DNA of 6,260 nt from CAVPEW01 sp050247895 (GTDB taxonomy: Bacteria; Actinomycetota; Acidimicrobiia; Acidimicrobiales; VFJN01): contig JBFWTJ010000228.1 of NCBI GenBank assembly GCA_050247895.1, positions 1-6,260 on the forward strand. The letters run 5' to 3'. Positions within the stretch are counted from its first letter, which is position 1; every line of letters starts with the position of its first letter. A model generated the notes under the pieces. That model had not been told where the DNA came from, did no database searches, and saw only the letters and a program-made list of their open reading frames with translations. Of this stretch, positions 1 to 6,216 are shown in pieces. Made by a program: the position numbers and the translations under genes.

Positions 1-1
1 G

Positions 2-823
2 GCCCGGCCCGGCGAGCCCGTGCTCCAGGTCGAGGACCTGGTCGTGCGCGACGAGCGGCGCCAGGTCGCGGTCGACGGCGCGAGCCTCGAGGTGCGGGCG
101 GGCGAGATCCTGGCCGTGGCCGGCGTGCAGGGCAACGGCCAGAGCGAGCTGGTCGAGGCCATCGCCGGCATGCGCCCCGTCGTGTCCGGTCGGGTCCGCC
201 TCGACGGACGGGACGTGACCGGCCTCGACCCCCGCCGGCTCTTCCGGCGGGGCCTGGCCCACGTGCCCGAGGACCGCCAGCGCCACGGCCTGGTCGGCAC
301 CTTCTCGGTGGCCGACAACATGGTGCTGAACATGTCCCGCCAGCGGCCCTTCGCCCGGGGCCTGCGCATCGACCGGGCCGCGGTCCGCCGCCACGCCGAC
401 CAGCTCGTGGCCGACTTCGACGTGCGGACCTCGTCGATCGACACGCCGGCGGGGACGCTGTCGGGCGGTAACCAGCAGAAGGTCATCGTCGCCCGCGAGA
501 TGTCCCACGCCGACCGGCTCCTGATCCTGGCCCAGCCGACGAGGGGCCTGGACGTGGGCTCGATCCAGTACATCCACGCCCGGGCCGTGGCCGCCCGTGA
601 CACCGGCGTGGCCGTGCTGCTGGTCTCCTCCGAGCTCGACGAGATCCTGGCCCTGGCCGACCGGGTCGCGGTCATGTCCGAGGGGCGCATCGTGGGCGTG
701 CTCGACCGGGACGAGGCCACCCGGGAGACCATCGGCCTGCTCATGGCCGGGACGGTGCGGGACGCGGCCCAGGCCGTGGCCGAGGCGACCGACGAACCCG
801 ACGAGGAGGTGGCGGTCACGTGA
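2..823 (+). CDS. Nucleoside ABC importer ATPase, C-terminal half (partial at left edge)
   Basis: This is the second nucleotide-binding domain of a two-domain (RbsA/YufO-like) ATPase that powers uptake of nucleosides or a related sugar from the cytoplasmic side of the membrane. The frame is open to base 2, so the GTG at 20 is an internal codon; about 273 residues are visible, roughly half of the usual 500. Seen directly: a Walker A loop with Gln in place of the usual Lys (GVQGNGQS, 122-145), an intact signature LSGGNQQK (458-481), and a Walker B region reading LLILAQPTRGLD (518-553), where the usual Asp-Glu is Ala-Gln. The H-loop His is replaced in VSSELDE. From family knowledge, such degeneracy is normal for the second domain, which makes the first domain the main hydrolysis site. 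Two permeases follow, with the salvage enzymes after them, which favours nucleosides over sugars as substrate. The stop TGA (821-823) overlaps a GTG at 820. Confidence 0.93.
   Translation, partial: ARPGEPVLQVEDLVVRDERRQVAVDGASLEVRAGEILAVAGVQGNGQSELVEAIAGMRPVVSGRVRLDGRDVTGLDPRRLFRRGLAHVPEDRQRHGLVGTFSVADNMVLNMSRQRPFARGLRIDRAAVRRHADQLVADFDVRTSSIDTPAGTLSGGNQQKVIVAREMSHADRLLILAQPTRGLDVGSIQYIHARAVAARDTGVAVLLVSSELDEILALADRVAVMSEGRIVGVLDRDEATRETIGLLMAGTVRDAAQAVAEATDEPDEEVAVT
803..810 (+). promoter_or_regulatory. Strong Shine-Dalgarno sequence (GAGGAGGT) at the ATPase/permease junction
   Basis: GAGGAGGT lies inside the last codons of the ATPase gene, nine bases before the GTG at 820 that overlaps the ATPase stop. 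It is the best ribosome-binding site seen at any junction of the operon. It points to initiation at 820, yet that GTG is not in the permease frame. It also encodes Glu-Glu-Val of the ATPase tail, so its match could be partly chance. Confidence 0.5.
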
Positions 824-891
824 CCCCGCCGACCGCTCGGCGCCGGCCGGCACCTGTCACCCCGACCGCCCCAGGCCGGGTGCGACGGTGA
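820..891 (+). other. Possible 23-codon coupling ORF between ATPase and first permease
   Basis: A GTG at 820-822 overlaps the ATPase stop and opens a 23-codon frame, rich in Pro, Arg, Ala and Thr, that ends at TGA 889-891. That stop overlaps the GTG (888-890) chosen as the permease start. A good Shine-Dalgarno sequence stands in front of it. It could be a short coupling peptide that carries ribosomes from one gene to the next. It could also be the true permease N-terminus separated by a frameshift or base error, or simple chance in GC-rich DNA where stops are rare. No homologue is recognised. Confidence 0.25.
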
Positions 892-2087
892 CCAGCGCGA
901 CCGCCGCCCCCGGGAGCCCCCGCCCCCGGTCGGCCCGCGGCCCGCTCGGGCGCGTGGGCGACGTGCTGCTCGTGCCGGTCCTGGCCCTGGTCAGCGCGCT
1001 GGTCCTGGGCGGGATCGTCATCGTGTTCAGCGATCCCGACGCGCTGCACGACTGGGGCCGCTTCTTCTCCGACCCGGCCGGTGCGCTGTCCTCGTCGTGG
1101 CACGCGGCGAACGACGCCTACCGGGCGCTGTGGAGCTCGTCGCTGGGCAGCACGGCGGCGTTGAGCCGGACCCTGGCCGAGACCACGCCGCTGCTGTTCG
1201 CCGGCCTGTCGGTGGCCCTGGCCTTCCGGGCCGGCCTGTTCAACATCGGCGCCGCGGGCCAGCTCATGGTCGGCGCCACCGTCGCGGCCTACGTCGGGTT
1301 CCACTGGGACCTGCCCCGAGCCGTCCACCTCCCCGCCGCGCTGGTCGCCGGCGCGTTGGGCGGCGCGGCCTGGGGCGGCATCGCCGGGCTGCTCAAGGCG
1401 CGGACCGGGGCCCACGAGGTGATCACCACGATCATGCTCAACTACGTGGCCCTGCGGCTCCTCGACTACGCCCTGTCGACCGAGGCGTTCCGCCGGCCCG
1501 GCCGCAACGACCCGATCTCGCCGCCGATGCGGGAGTCGGCCCGCCTGCCGACCTTCGACCTCGGCGGCCTGCGCGTCGGCCTGGGCCTGGTCCTGGCCGT
1601 CGCCGCCGCGCTGGGCGTGTGGTGGCTGCTCCAGCGCTCGACGGTGGGCTTCGGCCTGCGGGCGGTGGGCGCGAACCCCGACGCGGCCCGCTACGCCGGC
1701 CTGCCGGTCGGCGGCGCCTACCTGCTGGCCATGGCCCTGGCCGGTGCGCTGGCCGGCCTGGCCGGCTCGACCAACCTGCTGGGCCGGTCGAGCTACAGCC
1801 TGACCGGCGGCTACTTCCAGTTCATCGGCTTCGACGCCATCGCCCTGGCCCTGCTGGGGCGGACCCACCCGATCGGCGTGGTCGGGGCGTCGCTGCTGTT
1901 CGGCGTGCTGCGGGCCGGCAGCACGGGCATGCAGTCCCAGACGTCGACCCCGGTCGACATCATCGTGGTCATCCAGGCGCTGATCATCGCCTTCGTGGCC
2001 GCGCCGGCCCTGGTCCGGGCCATCTACCGGATCCGCACGCGGGACACCGGCGGCACCCAGCGGTTCACCTCGGGCTGGGGCGCCTGA
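888..2087 (+). CDS. Nucleoside ABC transporter permease 1 (YufP/RnsC-like, COG4603 type)
   Basis: Integral membrane subunit forming half of the import channel. From GTG 888 it has 399 residues, close to the size I expect for this family. A Pro/Arg/Ala-rich cytoplasmic tail (residues 1-24) leads into a first membrane segment at about 25-45 and then a long loop with Asp, Trp and Ser. Family-typical stretches are FRAGLFNIGAAGQ (113-125), a helix around MLNYVALRLLDYAL, and VGANPDAARYAGL (260-272), the likely cytoplasmic coupling loop to the ATPase; several further hydrophobic helices run to the C-terminus. The frame is open upstream to 597, but only the GTG at 888 offers a start after the ATPase stop. 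It has a poor ribosome-binding site, so translation is probably coupled. The end (TGA 2085-2087) overlaps the next start by one base (TGATG). Substrate choice cannot be read from the sequence. Confidence 0.92.
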   Translation: MTSATAAPGSPRPRSARGPLGRVGDVLLVPVLALVSALVLGGIVIVFSDPDALHDWGRFFSDPAGALSSSWHAANDAYRALWSSSLGSTAALSRTLAETTPLLFAGLSVALAFRAGLFNIGAAGQLMVGATVAAYVGFHWDLPRAVHLPAALVAGALGGAAWGGIAGLLKARTGAHEVITTIMLNYVALRLLDYALSTEAFRRPGRNDPISPPMRESARLPTFDLGGLRVGLGLVLAVAAALGVWWLLQRSTVGFGLRAVGANPDAARYAGLPVGGAYLLAMALAGALAGLAGSTNLLGRSSYSLTGGYFQFIGFDAIALALLGRTHPIGVVGASLLFGVLRAGSTGMQSQTSTPVDIIVVIQALIIAFVAAPALVRAIYRIRTRDTGGTQRFTSGWGA

Positions 2088-3382
2088 TGGCCACGACCGT
2101 CCGGCCGGGCGCCGACGACGCCCCCACGGGTGCCGCGCCCGGCGCGGCCCCGGGCGCGCTCACCTCGGCCCGGGCCCGGGGCTTCGGCGTGGCCACCGTG
2201 CTGCTCGGCCTGGTCGCCCTGGTCGCCTTCGGGCTGGGCTCGGCCGCCGGGGTCGACTCCCGCTTCGTGTTCAGCCCACGGGGCGAGGCCGTCGTCGACC
2301 TGTCGGTCCCGGCCCGCGGCGGGGCCCTGGTGCTCTCCGCGCTCCTGCTGGCCCTGGGCGCCCACCTGGTGGTGCGCCGGTCCACGGCCCGCACCTACGG
2401 GCTGTTCGGCCTGGCCCTGGTCCTGTTCCTGGCCGCCCTGCTGGTGTGGGCCACCCGGGACGCCTCGATGAGCGTGTTCGGGCTGGCCAGCGGCACCATG
2501 CGGCGGGCGGTCCCCCTGGCGCTGGGCGCGTGCGCCGGGGTGCTGTGCGAACGGGCCGGCGTGGTCAACATCGCCATCGAGGGGATGCTGCTGGCCGGCG
2601 CGTTCACCGGTGCGGTGGTCGGCTCGGCCGCGGGCAACGTGTGGCTGGGCCTGGTCGGCGGCGCCGCGGCCGGCGCGGTGCTCGGCCTGTTCCTGGCCAC
2701 GATGTCGATCCGCTACAAGGTCGACCAGGTCATCGGGGGCACGGTGGTCAACATCGCCGCGCTGGGCCTGACCAGCTTCCTGGCCGCCCGGGTCCTGGTC
2801 GACTCCCCCGACCTGAACCGGCCCGGCTCGTTCCGGCCCTTCTCGGTGCCCGGCCTGGTGGAGATCCCGGTGCTCGGTCCCCTGCTGTTCCGCAACACGA
2901 TCTACGTGTACCTGATGTTCGGCCTGGTGGCCCTGCTGACCTGGGCCCTCTTCCGGACCCGGTGGGGGCTGCGGCTGCGGGCGGTGGGCGAGCACCCCAG
3001 GGCGGCCGACACCGTGGGGATCCGGGTCCTGGCCACCCGCTACCGGGCCGTCACGCTCGGCGGGCTGGTGGCGGGGGCGGCGGGCACCTACTTCACGCTC
3101 GACGCCACCGGCGGGTTCGACGAGGGCATGACCGCGGGTCGGGGGTTCATCGCCCTGGCCGCGCTGATCTTCGGGCGCTGGCACCCGGCCGGCGCGCTGG
3201 CCGCGGCGCTGGTCTTCGGGTTCTCCGAGGAGCTCCAGGACCGCCTGGCCCTGCTCGACACCCCGCTGCCGTCCCAGGTGCTGCTCATGACCCCCTACGT
3301 GGTGACGATCGTGGTGGTGGCCGGTCTCATCGGCCGGGCCCGCCCGCCGGCGGCCGACGGCAAGCCCTACGAGCTCGGATGA
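2087..3382 (+). CDS. Nucleoside ABC transporter permease 2 (YufQ/RnsD-like, COG1079 type)
   Basis: Second membrane subunit of the importer, 431 residues from ATG 2087, which shares one base with the previous stop. The conserved core shows CERAGVVNIAIEGM (154-167), typical of the family, and VGEHPRAADTVGI (300-312), the matching ATPase-contact loop. GRGFIALAALIFGRWHPAGA and a C-terminal PYVVTIVVV helix followed by RPPAADGKPYELG also fit the family well. Ahead of the core are a Pro/Ala/Gly-rich tail (about 1-34) and three added membrane helices near 35-53, 80-96 and 104-122. The shorter members of about 300-320 residues lack these; from memory longer actinobacterial members have them. Together with permease 1 it would form the heterodimeric channel. 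The stop TGA (3380-3382) overlaps the deaminase ATG (ATGA, four bases), so translation of the two is probably linked. The long open frame upstream (from 1097) is an out-of-frame shadow of permease 1. Confidence 0.93.
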   Translation: MATTVRPGADDAPTGAAPGAAPGALTSARARGFGVATVLLGLVALVAFGLGSAAGVDSRFVFSPRGEAVVDLSVPARGGALVLSALLLALGAHLVVRRSTARTYGLFGLALVLFLAALLVWATRDASMSVFGLASGTMRRAVPLALGACAGVLCERAGVVNIAIEGMLLAGAFTGAVVGSAAGNVWLGLVGGAAAGAVLGLFLATMSIRYKVDQVIGGTVVNIAALGLTSFLAARVLVDSPDLNRPGSFRPFSVPGLVEIPVLGPLLFRNTIYVYLMFGLVALLTWALFRTRWGLRLRAVGEHPRAADTVGIRVLATRYRAVTLGGLVAGAAGTYFTLDATGGFDEGMTAGRGFIALAALIFGRWHPAGALAAALVFGFSEELQDRLALLDTPLPSQVLLMTPYVVTIVVVAGLIGRARPPAADGKPYELG

Positions 3383-3897
3383 CCGGCACCGACGACGGCT
3401 CCGGACGCCCCGACCGACCGGCCGATACGTCGGGGGGCGAGCCTGCTGGCGGAACAGGCCCGGCACCGGCCGGCACGTCGTCGGCGGCCGCGCACGCGGG
3501 CGAAGCGGCGCCGGTGGTCGACTGGGCGCGGTTGCGGGCCGCGGCGACCGCCGCGCTGGTCCACGCCTACGCCCCCTACTCGCGCTATCCGGTCGGCGCG
3601 GCCGGGCTGACCCCCGACGGGGAGGTCCTCGCCGCCGGCAACGTCGAGAACGCGTCGATCGGCCTGTCGCTGTGCGCCGAGTGCGGCCTGGTGTCGATGC
3701 TGCGGGCCTCGGGCCGGGACCGCTTCGTGGCCGTGGCCTGCGTCGACGGGGACGGCCGGGCCCTGGCTCCCTGCGGCCGCTGCCGGCAGGTCCTCTGGGA
3801 GCACGGCGGGCCCGACCTGCTGGTCGACGGCACCCGGCTCGCCGAGCTGCTGCCGGCCCACTTCGGTCCCGAGCACCTGGACCGCGGCGGTGCCTGA
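3379..3897 (+). CDS. cdd: Cytidine deaminase with extended N-terminus
   Basis: Zinc enzyme that deaminates cytidine and deoxycytidine to uridine and deoxyuridine in the cytoplasm. The 172-residue reading holds substrate-side motifs AYAPYSRYPVGAA (63-75) and NVEN (88-91), then CAE (99-101) and PCGRC (131-135). The expected zinc ligands are Cys99, Cys132 and Cys135, with Glu101 as proton carrier. CAEC in place of CAER resembles M. tuberculosis Cdd as I recall it, so a small homotetramer is likely. The first 45 residues are low-complexity Gly/Pro/Ala/Thr and match no part of the family. An in-frame GTG at 3514 would give 127 residues starting VVDWARLR, about the family's normal length. I keep ATG 3379 because it overlaps the permease stop as ATGA, but the 3514 start is a real alternative. 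The end overlaps the phosphorylase start by eight bases, fitting a step-by-step pyrimidine salvage pathway. Confidence 0.95.
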   Translation: MTGTDDGSGRPDRPADTSGGEPAGGTGPAPAGTSSAAAHAGEAAPVVDWARLRAAATAALVHAYAPYSRYPVGAAGLTPDGEVLAAGNVENASIGLSLCAECGLVSMLRASGRDRFVAVACVDGDGRALAPCGRCRQVLWEHGGPDLLVDGTRLAELLPAHFGPEHLDRGGA

Positions 3898-5170
3898 CGC
3901 CGTCGAGGTCATCGTGGCCAAGCGGGACGGGCACCGCCTGACCGACGAGCAGATCGACTGGTTCGTCGCCGCCTACACGGCGGGCGAGGTGGCCGACGAG
4001 CAGGCGTCGGCCCTGCTCATGGCGATCCTGTGGCGGGGCATGGAGCCCGGCGAGCTGGCCCGGTGGACCGCGGCCATGCTGGCCTCGGGCCGGCGCATGG
4101 ACCTGGGCCCACTCGGCGTGCCGACCGTCGACAAGCACTCGACCGGCGGGGTGGGCGACAAGATCAGCCTGGTCCTGTGCCCGCTGGTGGCGGCATGCGG
4201 GGTGGCCGTGCCCCAGATGGCCGGGCGTGGCCTAGGCCACACGGGCGGGACGCTCGACAAGCTGGAGGCGATCCCGGGCTGGCGGGGTTCGCTGGGTCCC
4301 GGCGAGGTCCTGGACGTGCTGGCCCGCACGGGCGCGGTGATCTGCGCCGCGGGTGACGACCTGGCCCCCGCCGACCGCAAGCTCTACGCCCTGCGGGACG
4401 TGACCGGCACGGTCCCGTCGATCCCGCTGATCGCCAGCTCGATCATGTCCAAGAAGATCGCCGAGGGGACCGGCGCGCTGGTTCTCGACGTGAAGGTCGG
4501 GCGGGGCGCGTTCATGCCCGACGTCGCGTCGGCCCGCACCCTGGCCGAGGCCATGGTCGGGCTGGGCGCGGCCCACGGGGTGACGACGTCGGCCCTGCTG
4601 ACCGCGATGGACGTGCCGCTGGGACGGACGGCGGGCAACGCCCTGGAGGTGGTGGAGGCGATCGAGGTGCTCCAGGGCGGGGGGCCCGACGACGTCGTCG
4701 AGCTGACCCTGGCCCTGGCCCGCGAGATGCTGGCCCTGGTGGGCCGGGACGACGTGGACCCGGCCGACGTGCTCGCCTCCGGGCGGGCCATGGACCGCTT
4801 CGACGAGGTGGTCCGGGCCCAGGGCGGCGACCCGGAGGCGCCGCTGCCCCTGGCGGGCGAGGTCGAGCTGGTGCCGGCCCCGGCCACGGGGACCCTGGCC
4901 CGGCTCGACGCCCTGGACGTGGGGATCGCGGCCTGGCGCCTCGGCGCCGGGCGAGCCCGCAAGGAGGAGGCGGTCTCGCCGGTGGCCGGGGTCGTGTGGC
5001 GGGCCACGGTCGGCGAGGCGGTGCGCGCCGGCGAGCCGCTGCTGGAGCTCCACACCGACGATCCCGACCGGATCGGCCCCGCCCTCGCCGCCCTGGCCGA
5101 CGCGGTCGAGGTCGTCGACGGCCCCGCCGACCGCGGTCCCCTGGTCCTCGACCGCGTCCCGCCCCCCTAG
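3890..5170 (+). CDS. deoA: Thymidine / pyrimidine-nucleoside phosphorylase
   Basis: Cleaves thymidine, deoxyuridine or uridine with phosphate to give free base and (deoxy)ribose-1-phosphate in the cytoplasm. The 426 residues are near the 430-440 usual for the family. Visible in order: an N-terminal helical domain, the phosphate-binding DKHSTGGVGDK (81-91), the family signature GRGLGHTGGTLDKLE (112-126), YALRDVTGTVPSIPL (166-180), and SSIMSKK (183-189) followed by a DVKVG strand. His83, Arg169, Ser184 and Lys188 line up with the E. coli enzyme's His85, Arg171, Ser186 and Lys190, so the active site looks complete. A C-terminal barrel-like domain follows (about 340-426). Start GTG 3890 lies eight bases inside the deaminase gene, has no good ribosome-binding site, and probably relies on coupling. 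Whether it prefers thymidine or also takes uridine cannot be decided from sequence; as cdd neighbour, (deoxy)uridine is a likely substrate. It is the last gene of the high-GC operon. Confidence 0.95.
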   Translation: MPDAVEVIVAKRDGHRLTDEQIDWFVAAYTAGEVADEQASALLMAILWRGMEPGELARWTAAMLASGRRMDLGPLGVPTVDKHSTGGVGDKISLVLCPLVAACGVAVPQMAGRGLGHTGGTLDKLEAIPGWRGSLGPGEVLDVLARTGAVICAAGDDLAPADRKLYALRDVTGTVPSIPLIASSIMSKKIAEGTGALVLDVKVGRGAFMPDVASARTLAEAMVGLGAAHGVTTSALLTAMDVPLGRTAGNALEVVEAIEVLQGGGPDDVVELTLALAREMLALVGRDDVDPADVLASGRAMDRFDEVVRAQGGDPEAPLPLAGEVELVPAPATGTLARLDALDVGIAAWRLGAGRARKEEAVSPVAGVVWRATVGEAVRAGEPLLELHTDDPDRIGPALAALADAVEVVDGPADRGPLVLDRVPPP

Positions 5171-5249
5171 CCGGAACTGACTACCTCGGCAGCCGACAGG
5201 TGCCTCCTTGTCATGGGCAACCAGCCGAGCGTCCACAGAACGAGGGTCG

Positions 5250-5285
5250 GTCTTGACCGTGCGCTGGACACAGCGGTCACAAGAC
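5250..5285. terminator. Imperfect stem-loop, possible terminator of the nucleoside operon
   Basis: GTCTTGACCG (5250-5259) can pair with CGGTCACAAGAC (5274-5285), leaving a two-base bulge (AC). The loop can add an inner CTG/CAG pairing (5264-5266 with 5271-5273). It starts 80 bases after the phosphorylase stop. No T-tract follows on either strand, so a role as terminator is only inferred from position between convergent genes. Confidence 0.25.
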
Positions 5286-5302
5286 ACGAACGAGGTGAAG
5301 CA

Positions 5303-5337
5303 GGCCAACCTTTAGGGATCGACACTGTTGGTTGACC
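5303..5337. repeat. Imperfect inverted repeat in the convergent gap
   Basis: GGCCAACC (5303-5310) faces GGTTGACC (5330-5337) across 19 bases, pairing at 7 of 8 positions. It follows the 5250-5285 stem-loop closely and could act with it as a two-way terminator or as a protein-binding site. Short arms and one mismatch mean chance is a fair explanation. Confidence 0.2.
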
Positions 5338-5436
5338 GTACAAGCAGCAGGACGTCCGCCACATACTAGTTCGTAAGGTGATCGTAGACTCGGGATAGTG
5401 AGGACTTGATGCTTAGTACTGCATGACACAAGAGCC

Positions 5437-5450
5437 AACTAGCAACTAGC
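5437..5450. repeat. Seven-base tandem direct repeat AACTAGC x2
   Basis: Two exact, adjacent copies of AACTAGC span the end of the minus-strand membrane gene; the CTA at 5446-5448 is its stop codon (TAG on the minus strand). CTAG is rare in the GC-rich part of the window. It might be a small duplication or a trace of recombination, but no partner copy was found elsewhere in the window. Confidence 0.4.
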
Positions 5451-5823
5451 CCGTGCCACCCACCGACCTCAAATGTCGTATTGCCAATAGGAGTAGGCCA
5501 ACGAACGCCAGAACTACCACACCTAAGAAGGCCGCATTGATAAGCCTGAAGCCTGTTGATCCATCCGTGCCTATCAAGGTCACAGTAGATGCCGTGACAG
5601 ACGATGACGCGATTAGGAACAATTCCAACCGGTTCATAGACGCGAGACGAGTAGCCACCGAAGTTGCCAGCCTAAGCAGGATTGCAGCGATTGCAGTGTT
5701 CGCAATAGCTGATACAAGCCGGACTAGAAGGGACGAGCCTGGCGGCACGAAGAAGAAGGCAGCGACGGACGCCACGACTACGTAAGGCAGCCAGCGCAGG
5801 ATGGAGACCGGAGAATCAGCCAT
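5446..5823 (-). CDS. Small membrane protein of unknown function, about four TM segments
   Basis: I do not recognise a family. The 125 residues form about four hydrophobic stretches: 11-27 (rich in Val, Ala and Phe), 32-50 (containing Arg35), 67-84, and 94-115 (Leu/Val-rich). Basic residues lie between them (Arg51, Arg59, Arg65) and at the end (Arg116, His117, Arg119), and no signal-peptide cleavage site stands out. ATG 5821-5823 is the first possible start, because an in-frame stop lies three codons upstream. An AAGAGG stands only two bases before it, too close for a normal ribosome-binding site, so coupling to the gene six bases upstream (5830-6216) is likely. G+C is about 50%, well below the neighbouring operon, which suggests foreign origin. 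A plus-strand frame covers the same bases, but it is hydrophilic and repetitive as expected of the complement of a membrane gene. The coding call is moderate and the function is unknown. Confidence 0.6.
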   Translation of the reverse strand: MADSPVSILRWLPYVVVASVAAFFFVPPGSSLLVRLVSAIANTAIAAILLRLATSVATRLASMNRLELFLIASSSVTASTVTLIGTDGSTGFRLINAAFLGVVVLAFVGLLLLAIRHLRSVGGTG

Positions 5824-5829
5824 GGCCTC

Positions 5830-6216
5830 TTAACATGGTTCGGTTTTCGCTATCCAAGACTCTAGAAGTTTGAACTTCGTTCCCAATTCATCATGCATTT
5901 CCCATTCGACTGGCTGCCAACCAACTCCCCAGAGTTCGAGACCCAAACCACTCGAATACGATGATCTTCTTTGGATCATCTGAAGGCGGATGAACAGGTC
6001 TCCGTTCTGACTTGTGAGAACACGATCTCTGGTCTGGTAGCCGTCATGTGACCAACAGAGCCCAGCGCACATACTGAGTCCCGTCAGGAGATCTCGCTTA
6101 GTAGCACTCCACTCGCTCCATCCTGTGTCCGAGATGGGTCTGTCCGATCGTGTGTGTAAGTGGCGTGGCCTGACGGGTCCGCGACGAGGTATGACCTGAA
6201 CCTGTGGATCGGCCAT
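5830..6216 (-). CDS. Hypothetical tryptophan-rich protein, possibly cut by the right edge
   Basis: From the ATG at 6214-6216 this gives 128 residues of no family I recognise. The first 30 or so are rich in Pro, Arg and His and look flexible. The rest looks folded: seven Trp (33, 36, 55, 96, 100, 105, 121), Cys50 and Cys54, and a C-terminal stretch GLELWGVGWQPVEWEMHDEL that reads like alternating strands, followed by a probable helix KLLESWIA. No membrane segment is seen. The frame stays open upstream through at least 14 codons to the window edge, encoding a basic, helix-like stretch (RKVRRALERMAD). The ATG at 6216 has no good ribosome-binding site, so the real protein may be longer and only partly seen here. 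Its stop lies six bases before the membrane-protein start, giving a two-gene unit. G+C near 50% differs from the operon to the left. Confidence 0.55.
   Translation of the reverse strand: MADPQVQVIPRRGPVRPRHLHTRSDRPISDTGWSEWSATKRDLLTGLSMCAGLCWSHDGYQTRDRVLTSQNGDLFIRLQMIQRRSSYSSGLGLELWGVGWQPVEWEMHDELGTKFKLLESWIAKTEPC

Larger units (their letters stand above)
5171..5445. other. Convergent intergenic stretch at the composition break
   Basis: The plus-strand operon ends at 5170 and the minus-strand membrane gene ends at 5446, so both run toward this 275-base stretch. G+C falls across it. It contains two imperfect stem-loops, no run of T that would mark a standard intrinsic terminator, and no tRNA-like fold or attachment repeat that I can see. 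A 40-codon plus-strand frame (5213-5335) and a 65-codon minus-strand frame (5167-5364) exist, but neither has recognisable content. Confidence 0.7.

Noticed and set aside
530..535. Loss of the catalytic Walker B Asp-Glu (and Walker A Lys) in the ATPase
   Set aside because: It looks like a damaged enzyme, but Gln and Ala substitutions here are usual in the second nucleotide-binding domain of this importer family, so it is not evidence of a pseudogene.
1097..2086. Long upstream extension of the permease 2 reading frame
   Set aside because: This part is an out-of-frame reading of permease 1 with Arg/Gly/Pro-rich content. The ATG at 2087 with a one-base overlap is the natural start, so this is not a fusion protein.
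2024..4138. A 704-codon minus-strand open frame, plus others such as 816-1868 and 4232-5308
   Set aside because: They lie opposite well-identified genes, are made mostly of Arg, Gly, Pro, Ala and Gln, and cross several gene boundaries. Such antisense frames are expected where G+C is near 75% because stop codons are rare.
4227..4240. Perfect 14-base palindrome GTGGCCTAGGCCAC inside the phosphorylase gene
   Set aside because: It encodes part of the conserved GRGLGHT signature, and GC-rich DNA makes such palindromes fairly frequent. There is no second copy or regulatory context.
5213..5335. Plus-strand 40-codon frame (MGNQPSVHRTRVGLDRALD...)
   Set aside because: It is short, has a poorly spaced ribosome-binding site, overlaps both stem-loops and resembles nothing known to me. 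It could be a remnant, but it cannot be supported as a gene.
5167..5364. Minus-strand 65-codon frame running into the phosphorylase end
   Set aside because: There is no domain, no clear ribosome-binding site, and its stop falls within the last codon region of the phosphorylase gene. It is best seen as chance in the intergenic gap.
5453..5785. Plus-strand 110-codon frame opposite the membrane protein
   Set aside because: It is a Thr/Lys/Arg/Ala-rich sequence with no recognisable domain, as expected from the complement of a gene for hydrophobic helices. The minus-strand frame has a plausible neighbour, helix pattern and bounded start.
5934..5946. GTTCGAGACCC, resembling a tRNA T-loop
   Set aside because: No matching acceptor, anticodon or D arms can be drawn around it on either strand, and it lies within the minus-strand coding frame.
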